This document shows, in pieces, positions 1 through 4,766 of a DNA stretch of 6,626 nt; within the stretch, counting starts at the first letter, position 1; every line of letters starts with the position of its first letter. The DNA is taken from positions 1 through 6,626 of the forward strand of contig JASHYE010000348.1 in assembly GCA_030043155.1 (NCBI GenBank), written 5' to 3'. The position numbers were made by a program, and so were the translations under genes. The notes under the pieces were generated by a model. It saw only the letters and a list, made by a program, of their open reading frames with translations. It did no database searches and was not told where the DNA came from. Source of the stretch: Candidatus Acidiferrales bacterium. GTDB lineage: Bacteria; Acidobacteriota; Terriglobia; Acidoferrales; UBA7541.

Positions 1-14
1 TTGGAGCCGCACCA

Positions 15-2084
15 ATGAAAATGCAAATCTCGCGCGCTTATATTCCCTTCCTCACATTCCTCGCGGCAATTTTCCTGCTGCCCGCGCTCGCCCCAATTCA
101 ATCAGAAGCTCAAGATTCCACTCCGCCCTCCGTCCCGACCATCCAGCAGGCCATGGAAATGAAATCCGCTTCCAGCCCGCAAATCTCCCCCGACGGCCGC
201 TTCGTTGCCTACGAAATCACTCACACCGACTGGGACGAAAACGCCTTCGTGCGCCAAATCTGGATCGCCATACCCGCCACGGGCCAAACCTATCCGCTCA
301 CGCGCGGCAAAAAATCCAGCACCGATGCTGGGTGGTCGCCCGACTCGAAGTGGCTCGCGTTTCTTTCCTCGCGCGAATCCGATTTGCTCGACACGAAAAA
401 AGATACTTCGCAAATTTATTTGATTTCACCGGACGGCGGCGAAGCGCGGCAAATCACCAACGTGGAAACTGGCGTCGATTCTTTCCAGTGGTCGCCCGAC
501 GGTAAACGCATCGCCTTCACTTCGCCCGATCCTGAATCCGACGCGCACAAGGCTCGCGTGAAAACATACGGCGACTACCACATCATCGACGCCGACTACA
601 CCATGTCGCATCTTTGGCTCATCGACGTTCCCGCGCCCGAAAATTCCGAATCGCCCAAGCCCGCGCGCCTCACCTCCGGCCAGGATTTCACCGTGCACGG
701 CTTCCGCTGGTCGCCCGACGGAACGCGCATCGCCTTCGACGCCACCAAAGATCCGCCGCTCGCCGACCTCGGCACCGCCCAAATCTACATCCTCACCGTC
801 GCCGACAAATCCGTGAAAAAACTCACCGACGCGCCTGGCCCCAACAACAATCCCGTCTGGTCGCCCGACGGAACGCAAATCGCTTTCAACACTCACAATG
901 GCAATGCCGATTTCTTTTACACCAACACCGATATTGACATTGTCGATGCCAATGGCGGCACGCCGAAAAATCTCACCGCAAAATTCGACGAAGACGCCAG
1001 CCCGCTGGAATGGGCGCCGCAAGGAATTTATTTCGAAGCCCAGCAACGCACCTACAGCCATCTTTTCCGCATCGATCCCGCAAGCGATTCCATCACGCGC
1101 ATCACTTCGCCCGACAAAATCGACGCTGGCCAATTTTCTTTCACCCACGATTACGGCACCATCGCGTTCATGCAAGCCGCCGACAACGAATTTCCCGAAG
1201 TCTACGTTTCTTCCGTCGATTCTTTCGCGCCGAAAAAACTCACCGACATTTCCGCGCAGTACGCCAGTTTCCAACTCGCCACGCGCGAAGTCATCGAATG
1301 GAAATCCGGCGACGGCACGCCCATCGAAGGCATCCTCATCAAGCCCGCGAATTTCGATCCCTCGAAAAAATATCCGCTGATGGTGGAAATTCACGGCGGC
1401 CCGACGGGCACCAGCATCGCCACGCGCTCGCCGGACCGCTACTACCCCATCGAACTTTTCGCTGCGCGCGGCGCCGTGATTCTCGAACCCAACTATCGCG
1501 GCTCAGCCGGCTACGGCGCAAAATTTCGCGCGCTCAACGTCCGCAATCTCGCCGTGGGCGATTACGCCGACGTGATTTCCGGCGTCGATTACGTCATTTC
1601 GCAGGGCTACATCGACCCCAAGCGCGCCACTTCCATGGGCTGGAGCGAGGGCGGATACATTTCCTCGTTCATCACCACCTACAGCGACCGCTTTTGCGCC
1701 GTATCCGAGGGCGCGGGCATTTCCGACTGGATGACCTATTACGTCAACACGGACATCACGCCGTTCACGCGCCAGTATCTGCACGCCACGCCGTGGAGCG
1801 ATCCCGAAATTTACAAAAAGACTTCGCCGATCACCTACATCAATCACGCGCACACACCGACGCTGATTCAGCAAGGCAGCCAGGACGCGCGCGTTCCGGT
1901 TCCCGATTCCTGGGAGCTTTATCGCGGGCTGCGCGATCGCGGTGTGCCCGTGAAATTCGTTTTGTATCAGGGCTTTGGCCATCCCATCACCAAGCCCAAA
2001 GAGCAGCGCGCCGTCACCCAGGAGAATTACAACTGGTTCGCCCACTATTTGTGGGGCGACCCCCTCCCCGACGATCTGAAGTGA
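15..2084 (+). CDS. Exported S9-family serine peptidase (prolyl oligopeptidase / acylaminoacyl-peptidase type)
   Basis: A 689-residue protein, complete in the window. Residues 1-32 form a signal peptide: K2 and R7, a hydrophobic stretch at about 9-28, and a likely cut after S-E-A32, so it should act in the periplasm or outside the cell. Residues about 50-420 carry PD40/TolB-like propeller repeats with the WSPDG signature (106-116, 158-168, 231-241, 281-291, and ISPDG near 57). Residues about 425-680 are the alpha/beta-hydrolase domain: HGGP at 460-463, NYRGSAGYG at 493-501, nucleophile Ser544 in GWSEGG, Asp624 in GSQDARVP, His656 in GFGHP. The catalytic triad is intact and the length is normal for the family. 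It should cleave short peptides from the N-terminal side. The propeller usually restricts access to the active site. Exact specificity (dipeptidyl or acylaminoacyl) cannot be read from sequence. GGAG at 3-6 lies 8 bases before the ATG at 15, which favours that start over the ATG at 21. Confidence 0.95.
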   Translation: MKMQISRAYIPFLTFLAAIFLLPALAPIQSEAQDSTPPSVPTIQQAMEMKSASSPQISPDGRFVAYEITHTDWDENAFVRQIWIAIPATGQTYPLTRGKKSSTDAGWSPDSKWLAFLSSRESDLLDTKKDTSQIYLISPDGGEARQITNVETGVDSFQWSPDGKRIAFTSPDPESDAHKARVKTYGDYHIIDADYTMSHLWLIDVPAPENSESPKPARLTSGQDFTVHGFRWSPDGTRIAFDATKDPPLADLGTAQIYILTVADKSVKKLTDAPGPNNNPVWSPDGTQIAFNTHNGNADFFYTNTDIDIVDANGGTPKNLTAKFDEDASPLEWAPQGIYFEAQQRTYSHLFRIDPASDSITRITSPDKIDAGQFSFTHDYGTIAFMQAADNEFPEVYVSSVDSFAPKKLTDISAQYASFQLATREVIEWKSGDGTPIEGILIKPANFDPSKKYPLMVEIHGGPTGTSIATRSPDRYYPIELFAARGAVILEPNYRGSAGYGAKFRALNVRNLAVGDYADVISGVDYVISQGYIDPKRATSMGWSEGGYISSFITTYSDRFCAVSEGAGISDWMTYYVNTDITPFTRQYLHATPWSDPEIYKKTSPITYINHAHTPTLIQQGSQDARVPVPDSWELYRGLRDRGVPVKFVLYQGFGHPITKPKEQRAVTQENYNWFAHYLWGDPLPDDLK

Positions 2085-2085
2085 C
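2054..2085 (+). repeat. Direct repeat, copy 1 (3' end of the S9 peptidase gene)
   Basis: This 32-base stretch encodes the last residues (GDPLPDDLK), the TGA stop and one more base of the peptidase gene. It recurs at 2125-2156 with 30 of 32 bases identical. The repeat starts with GGGCGACCCCCTCCCC and ends with TGAAGTGAC. Confidence 0.85.
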
Positions 2086-2124
2086 GTGCCCCTTGGCTGC
2101 GCTCGGGATCGGCAAATGCGCCGA

Positions 2125-2156
2125 GGGCGACCCCCTCCCCGCCGATTTGAAGTGAC
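2125..2156 (+). repeat. Direct repeat, copy 2 (duplicated gene tail)
   Basis: Second copy of the peptidase 3' end, 71 bases downstream of the first and so out of phase with it. It differs at two positions (2142 and 2147) and reads GDPLPADLK-stop in its own frame. It is not translated as part of the peptidase, whose stop is at 2082-2084. It looks like a duplication or recombination scar. Confidence 0.8.
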
Positions 2157-2216
2157 ACGCTGTTTGTGTCATTCCGAACCGGCCGTCCGGTCTGACGCGG
2201 ACAGGGGCACATGAAC

Positions 2217-2300
2217 AAAGGCGGCCGTGTGAGGTCCGTCGTGTGGACTGCGGTGGAATCGCCTCGTGATTCCGGACACGGAGAACCTGCTGCTGCCTTT
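2217..2300. other. Foldable intergenic element with a three-way-junction layout
   Basis: Nested complementary segments. The outer stem is AAAGGC 2217-2222 with GCCTTT 2295-2300. The next stem is CCGTGT 2225-2230 with ACACGG 2276-2281. Inside it sit two side-by-side hairpins: GGTCC 2233-2237 with GGACT 2245-2249 (one G-U pair), and GGAATC 2255-2260 with GATTCC 2268-2273. Both loops are 7 bases. Together they would make a three-way junction. I do not recognise an RNA family. It is not a tRNA, because there is no T-loop sequence and the arms have the wrong sizes. It may be a degraded palindromic repeat rather than an RNA gene. Confidence 0.4.
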
Positions 2301-2317
2301 ACCGTTGCACTCGTAGC

Positions 2318-2335
2318 GGTGACCCTTGGGTCGCC
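2318..2335. repeat. Short palindromic hairpin
   Basis: GGTGACCC (2318-2325) pairs with GGGTCGCC (2328-2335) over a two-base gap, with one G-U pair. It lies just upstream of repeat copy A. No T-run follows, so it is not a convincing terminator. Confidence 0.4.
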
Positions 2336-2370
2336 CGGCCCGACTCCCCAAGTCGCGTTCTCACCTTTGC

Positions 2371-2420
2371 TGTCATCCTGAGCGGAGCGCCTTTTGCGGA
2401 GTCGAAGGATCTCGCCTCGG
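2371..2420 (+). repeat. Intergenic repeat family, copy A (intact)
   Basis: Begins TGTCATCCTGAGCGGAGC, continues with CGCCTTTTGCGGAGTCG, then GAAGGATCTCGCCTCG. ATCCT (2375-2379) and AGGAT (2406-2410) are complementary, and CGC-CTTTT-GCG is a smaller inner hairpin. Similar sequences recur at 2793, 3049 and 3152, and inverted at 2927. This type of repeat is often mis-translated as short proteins with an HPER-like motif. Copy A ends about 75 bases before the GIY-YIG start codon. Confidence 0.85.
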
Positions 2421-2443
2421 CGGTGTTCCTTTTCATACGAGCC

Positions 2444-2472
2444 TTGACTCGTCTCCAGCATTCTGCGATGTT
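2444..2472 (+). promoter_or_regulatory. Weak promoter candidate for the GIY-YIG gene
   Basis: TTGACT at 2444-2449 is followed, after 17 bases, by GATGTT at 2467-2472. TG at 2464-2465 sits in the extended -10 position. The -10 hexamer is a poor match, so this is only a possibility. A five-pair hairpin (ACGAG 2437-2441 with CTCGT 2448-2452) overlaps it. Confidence 0.2.
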
Positions 2473-2495
2473 CTCGTCCCGAACCGCAGGTAGGC

Positions 2496-2777
2496 ATGAA
2501 GACCTATTCCGTCTACATCATGGCCAGCAAATCCCGGAATCTCTACACGGGAGTCACCAGCAACCTGCAACACCGCGCGTGGCAGCACCGCGAAAAGCTG
2601 TTAAAGGGTTTTTCCTCGAAGTACAACATCAACCGGCTCGTTTATTACGAGAACTTCAGTGGGGCGCTTGCAGCCATCCGCCGCGAGAAGCAAATCAAGG
2701 GCTGGCTCCGCGCCAAAAAGATTGCTTTAATCGAGTCCGTCAATCGCGACTGGAAAGACCTCAGCGATAATTGGTGA
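2496..2777 (+). CDS. Single-domain GIY-YIG nuclease family protein
   Basis: A 93-residue protein that is all GIY-YIG domain, of the short UvrC-like type (about 80-100 residues, COG2827-like). The first motif is V6-Y7-I8. The second is Y17-T18-G19, a variant of Y-I-G. R27 and H31 sit in the helix that normally carries the catalytic arginine. E64 in the segment RREKQIKGW is the expected metal-binding glutamate. The tail N83..W86.DL is typical of this subfamily. The key residues are present, so DNA cleavage is plausible, but I see no DNA-binding extension or partner domain. The start is supported because the first motif begins at residue 4-6, leaving no room for a later start. A weak AGG-type ribosome site lies at 2488-2494. 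Repeat copy A is upstream and copy B starts 16 bases after the stop. The role is unknown; repair or a selfish repeat-linked function are both possible. Confidence 0.88.
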   Translation: MKTYSVYIMASKSRNLYTGVTSNLQHRAWQHREKLLKGFSSKYNINRLVYYENFSGALAAIRREKQIKGWLRAKKIALIESVNRDWKDLSDNW

Positions 2778-2792
2778 ATCGCTCGCTCTGTG

Positions 2793-2881
2793 TGTCATCC
2801 TGCCTGCCCTGACTAAAGAAGGGAGCGGAGTGTTTTTCGCGAAGTCGAAGCCTGCCTGCCGCAGGCAGGGATCTCGCCTCG
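2793..2881 (+). repeat. Intergenic repeat family, copy B, interrupted by two short inserts
   Basis: Same family as copy A, but two stretches have no counterpart there. The first is 21 bases (2803-2823, starts CCTGCCCTG, ends AAGGG) between CATCCTG and AGCGGAG. The second is 19 bases (2851-2869) between GTCGAAG and GATCTCGCCTCG. Removing both restores the copy A structure with clean joins. The middle part (2831-2840) also differs by substitutions from copy A. Confidence 0.8.
2851..2869. repeat. Perfect 19-bp palindrome nested in repeat copy B
   Basis: CCTGCCTGC (2851-2859), one central C, then GCAGGCAGG (2861-2869): nine perfect pairs. It lies exactly at the GAAG/GATC position of the host repeat, so it looks like a later insertion of a small palindromic unit. 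Confidence 0.8.
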
Positions 2882-2926
2882 ATGCCTTCTGTGCACTTGC
2901 CAATGAGACTAACCCCTGGGCCGCAC

Positions 2927-2967
2927 GGCGAGATTCTTCGGGTCACAAACCGACCCTCAGAATGACA
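2927..2967 (-). repeat. Intergenic repeat family, inverted divergent copy
   Basis: Read on the minus strand this is TGTCATTCTGAGGGTC ... GACCCGAAGAATCTCGCC, which matches the ends of the family (TCATCCTGAG ... GAAGGATCTCGCC) with a different middle. GATCTCGCC at 2870-2878 and GGCGAGATT at 2927-2935 therefore form an inverted pair with copy B. Confidence 0.65.
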
Positions 2968-2994
2968 GCGTGTGGGCGTTGCACCGGTTTATCT

Positions 2995-3009
2995 CGCCAG
3001 CCTTTGCCC
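2995..3009 (+). repeat. 15-base direct repeat, copy 1
   Basis: CGCCAGCCTTTGCCC occurs here and identically at 3132-3146, each shortly upstream of a copy of the larger repeat family (C and D). This suggests that a larger composite unit was duplicated and has since diverged. Confidence 0.6.
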
Positions 3010-3048
3010 TCGACGCTCGACACCCGTCACTTGCCACCGCATTAAGGC

Positions 3049-3096
3049 GTCATCCTGAGCGAAGCGTCTTCTGCGGAGCCGAAGGATCTCGCCTCG
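3049..3096 (+). repeat. Intergenic repeat family, copy C
   Basis: Starts GTCATCCTGAGCGAAGCG, continues TCTTCTGCGGAGCC, and ends GAAGGATCTCGCCTCG. Close to copy A apart from a few substitutions; no inserts. Confidence 0.85.
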
Positions 3097-3117
3097 AAGC
3101 AGTTCTCTGCTTTTGTA

Positions 3118-3146
3118 GCGGGGGTTCACCCCGCCAGCCTTTGCCC
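3118..3146 (+). repeat. GC hairpin plus 15-base direct repeat, copy 2
   Basis: GCGGGG (3118-3123) pairs with CCCCGC (3129-3134) over a GTTCA loop. It runs into the second copy of CGCCAGCCTTTGCCC at 3132-3146. It lies between repeat copies C and D. Confidence 0.55.
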
Positions 3147-3151
3147 CTTTA

Positions 3152-3193
3152 TGTATCATCCTGAGCGGAACGCCTTCTGCGGAGTCGAAGGAT
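3152..3193 (+). repeat. Intergenic repeat family, copy D (3' truncated)
   Basis: TCATCCTGAGCGGAACGCC at 3156 onward, then TTCTGCGGAGTCGAAGGAT to 3193. It matches copy A until GGAT and then diverges (TTGCTG in place of CTCGCC). Confidence 0.8.
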
Positions 3194-3208
3194 TTGCTGT
3201 TGCCTTTG

Positions 3209-3247
3209 TAACGCAGAGCTTCGCGCTGTTCGCGAAGTTCTGCGTTA
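3209..3247. repeat. Long hairpin: 17-bp arms, 5-base loop
   Basis: TAACGCAGAGCTTCGCG (3209-3225) and CGCGAAGTTCTGCGTTA (3231-3247) are complementary at 16 of 17 positions, the other being a possible G-U pair, around the loop CTGTT. It lies 38 bases beyond the stop of the DUF3800 gene, on the side that gene reads into. No T-run follows on either strand, so I would not call it a standard intrinsic terminator, although it could still stall or protect the 3' end of that transcript. Confidence 0.75.
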
Positions 3248-3285
3248 ACTGCAGTAACGGCATCGCCAGAGTGCGACAGAGAAGC

Positions 3286-4218
3286 TTAGGGACTTCGGTC
3301 AGTGTTTGCTCTGCCCATTTTCTTGACCTGATTCGCAAGCCTACGGAGGTACGCTTCCAATTTACGGGCGTTTGCCGGATGCAGTCCGACAAAACCGGGT
3401 TTGTACAGGTTGATTTCACCCCATCTCTGAACTCGCGACATTTGACCCAAGCCGGTGTGCCCATTCTCGTCATGATAAGTGATGAAGTCATGCGGGAAGC
3501 TATAGTTCAGTCCAAGCCTCACGAATTGCTCGAACGGCCAGCGAGGTCGCTTTTCCGCAGGGCGAATTACCTCGAAGTGATGCCGGAGCTCATAAGCCCA
3601 CAGGTCAGCAGCCTGGAGGCCCGGCTGGTCAGCTTGTTGACCGGGAACATACGATTCCATAAAAAAGCCAACCATGGGGTTGTGCTTGCGCACGGCGTCC
3701 CACAACTCGTGCGTATTGGCCAGCCCGACTGAATGCTCTGGGTGATACGCATAAACCATCGTGACTGGCCCAGTATCCAGCTGAATGCCCGCCGCCGCAG
3801 CGATCTGATATGTCAAGGTTTGAAATGCGAGAAAATGAGGGTCTTTGAACTTCCTCTGCTCGAGCGAAGATAGTGAGCGATACCAGTCAAGTGACACAAC
3901 GCTTCCGATAGGTATCGCACCGGCGTTTTCGATGGCTTTCAGCAAGGCACCTAGGAGTGCTCTCCTCTTTGGATCCGGCCAATTCTTGAACTCTTTCTTT
4001 CCCAGCTTCGTCATGTGAAACGGTTCTTTCAAACCTGCATCAGCGCACGCATCGGCCCACTCGATTTCCAGTCGCCTCCAAGCAGTTTCCTTTGCGAGCA
4101 AGCCAGCCAAACACAGAAAGTGCTGATTTGGGTCTTCTGCATGTCCGGCCTCGTCAACAAACGAAATGTACCTCGTCAACCCAGGAAGGAATTGCGGATT
4201 TGAAGTGACTGTTGTCAT
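3286..4218 (-). CDS. DUF3800 domain-containing protein
   Basis: A 310-residue protein, probably soluble, with no signal peptide or membrane segment. Two features point to DUF3800 (PF12686). One is YISFVDEAGH at 17-26, the D-E-S/A-G motif at the end of the first strand. The other is PGLQAADLWAYELRHH at 199-214, the Q-x-A-D motif near the C-terminal half. D22, E23, Q202 and D205 are the likely functional residues. The biochemical function of the family is not settled. A nuclease-like (RNase H-like) fold has been suggested, and members turn up in phages, mobile regions and near defence genes; I state this from memory. The strand around 152-161 (VTMVYAYHPE) lacks the aspartate I would expect there. 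The ATG at 4218 is the only sensible start: an in-frame TAG lies seven codons upstream. No good ribosome binding site is visible. Base composition looks less GC-rich than its neighbours: 31 of 60 GC in 3781-3840 against 36 of 60 in 5761-5820 of the dehydrogenase gene. It stands alone, convergent with the GIY-YIG gene. Confidence 0.85.
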   Translation of the reverse strand: MTTVTSNPQFLPGLTRYISFVDEAGHAEDPNQHFLCLAGLLAKETAWRRLEIEWADACADAGLKEPFHMTKLGKKEFKNWPDPKRRALLGALLKAIENAGAIPIGSVVSLDWYRSLSSLEQRKFKDPHFLAFQTLTYQIAAAAGIQLDTGPVTMVYAYHPEHSVGLANTHELWDAVRKHNPMVGFFMESYVPGQQADQPGLQAADLWAYELRHHFEVIRPAEKRPRWPFEQFVRLGLNYSFPHDFITYHDENGHTGLGQMSRVQRWGEINLYKPGFVGLHPANARKLEAYLRRLANQVKKMGRANTDRSP

Positions 4219-4245
4219 AAATTCTCGTGCGGAGGTCTATTATTT

Positions 4246-4251
4246 ATTATA
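4246..4251 (-). promoter_or_regulatory. -10 element candidate for the DUF3800 gene
   Basis: The minus strand reads TATAAT here, inside an AT-rich run (4236-4257), which would start transcription about 20 bases before the ATG at 4218. The expected -35 region is GC-rich (GCGGCCGC at 4261-4268 falls in the spacer) and holds no match. The promoter is therefore weak, activator-dependent, or not real. Confidence 0.35.
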
Positions 4252-4293
4252 TATAACTCCGCGGCCGCGCTCAGATCAGAGGGACAAGGTGAA

Positions 4294-4320
4294 CGCCGAG
4301 AAATCCTCGGTGCGGTTTTT
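4294..4320 (+). terminator. Terminator-like hairpin reading rightwards
   Basis: CGCCGAG (4294-4300) pairs with CTCGGTG (4306-4312), including one G-U pair, over an AAATC loop. CGG and five T follow at 4316-4320. No plus-strand gene is visible just upstream, so what it would terminate is unclear. It may insulate the region against transcription arriving antisense through the DUF3800 gene. Confidence 0.35.
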
Positions 4321-4334
4321 CTCGCGATTATTCC

Positions 4335-4363
4335 TTGACAATTTATTTATAAAGTGGTACACA
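4335..4363 (+). promoter_or_regulatory. Promoter candidate without a downstream protein gene
   Basis: A perfect -35 TTGACA (4335-4340), a 17-base AT-rich spacer, and a TACACA -10 candidate (4358-4363). Transcription would start near 4370. No open reading frame with a ribosome site follows before the terminator at 4398-4428. Confidence 0.4.
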
Positions 4364-4369
4364 TGTCTG

Positions 4370-4428
4370 TGCGCGTCTGAAAACTTCAGGCCGTGACAAG
4401 CCGCCGCTTCGGCGGCTTTTGGCTTTTT
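4370..4428 (+). ncRNA. Candidate small RNA of about 60 bases
   Basis: Lies between the promoter candidate at 4335-4363 and the strong terminator at 4398-4428. It contains a small hairpin, CTGAA (4377-4381) with TTCAG (4385-4389), and then the terminator stem. I recognise no RNA family. The only start codon nearby (ATG at 4363, five codons) would lie upstream of the predicted transcript start, so a leader peptide is unlikely. Confidence 0.25.
4398..4428 (+). terminator. Intrinsic terminator
   Basis: AAGCCGCCG (4398-4406) pairs perfectly with CGGCGGCTT (4410-4418) around a CTT loop. T-rich sequence ending in TTTTT (4424-4428) follows. It reads rightwards, although the nearest genes on both sides are on the minus strand. 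Confidence 0.65.
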
Positions 4429-4442
4429 ATGCGCTGGGAGAA

Positions 4443-4685
4443 TTCTAATCGCGGAAATATGGAAAATTAGAACTCAATGCAACTTACTGAAAACACAAGG
4501 TCGGAACCGTTTCTAATCGCGGAAATTTCCGCTTTTAGAAAATCTATGTACCTGTCTGCCCACACTCATTTTAGCGCCCCTGACACCCCGCTCTCCCTTT
4601 TCAGCCTGAACTTCGCTCTCGATCGCCCGCAATTATTAGAAACTCCCCCAACTCCCGCCAAATCAGCGTCTTCGAGATTTCTAAT
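4443..4685. repeat. Array of TTCTAAT / ATTAGAA half-sites
   Basis: Six half-sites in 243 bases. TTCTAAT is at 4443, 4511 and 4679, each followed by CG. ATTAGAA is at 4466 and 4635, and TTTAGAA at 4534. The first two pairs share a 16-base identical start (TTCTAATCGCGGAAAT) and exactly the same 23-base offset between half-sites. The third pair is arranged the other way round (4635-4642 and 4678-4685, 8-base arms). This looks like a set of protein-binding sites or a diverged palindromic repeat. The array lies more than 200 bases upstream of the DUF3800 gene and just past the 3' end of the dehydrogenase gene. The rest of 4430-4766 holds no gene I can support. Confidence 0.65.
4510..4541. repeat. 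32-bp near-perfect palindrome
   Basis: Arms TTTCTAA (4510-4516) and TTAGAAA (4535-4541) enclose the perfect 14-base palindrome GCGGAAATTTCCGC (4519-4532). Only two of the 16 symmetric positions fail to pair. It is the best-formed member of the TTCTAAT array and could be an operator or a cruciform-forming unit. Confidence 0.75.
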
Positions 4686-4766
4686 CGATAACTTTTGCGC
4701 AGTTTTTGCGCTCTGGATCGCGACGCAGCGCTTTTTCTGCGTGTTGCTGCTTGTTGGTGCGCGGAT

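Noticed and set aside
426..1394. Long minus-strand open frame (322 residues) antisense to the peptidase
   Set aside because: An antisense shadow in GC-rich DNA. The plus-strand protein has a signal peptide, propeller repeats and an intact triad over the same bases.
2217..2300. tRNA or tRNA-like gene
   Set aside because: Two hairpins have 7-base loops, but there is no TTCRA T-loop, no D-arm and no normal acceptor stem.
2045..2497. Minus-strand open frame of 150 residues over the gap after the peptidase gene
   Set aside because: It mainly translates the repeat copy and the duplicated gene tail in reverse. It has low-complexity, arginine-rich content and no recognisable domain.
2371..3193. CRISPR array
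   Set aside because: The repeats are irregularly spaced, partly inverted, diverged and of unequal length, and no cas genes are present.
3151..3732. Plus-strand open frame of 193 residues
   Set aside because: It begins inside repeat copy D with the HPER-like peptide typical of such repeats and then runs antisense through the DUF3800 gene, which has clear family motifs.
4473..4485. CTCAATGCAACTT, repeated at 6449-6461 on the same strand
   Set aside because: One 13-base match in a window of this size is close to chance expectation, and the surroundings do not align.
4697..4742. Two small hairpins (GCGCA/TGCGC at 4697-4711 and ACGCAG/CTGCGT at 4723-4742) as the dehydrogenase terminator
   Set aside because: Read on the minus strand neither is followed by a T-run; the T-runs lie in the loops and on the opposite strand.
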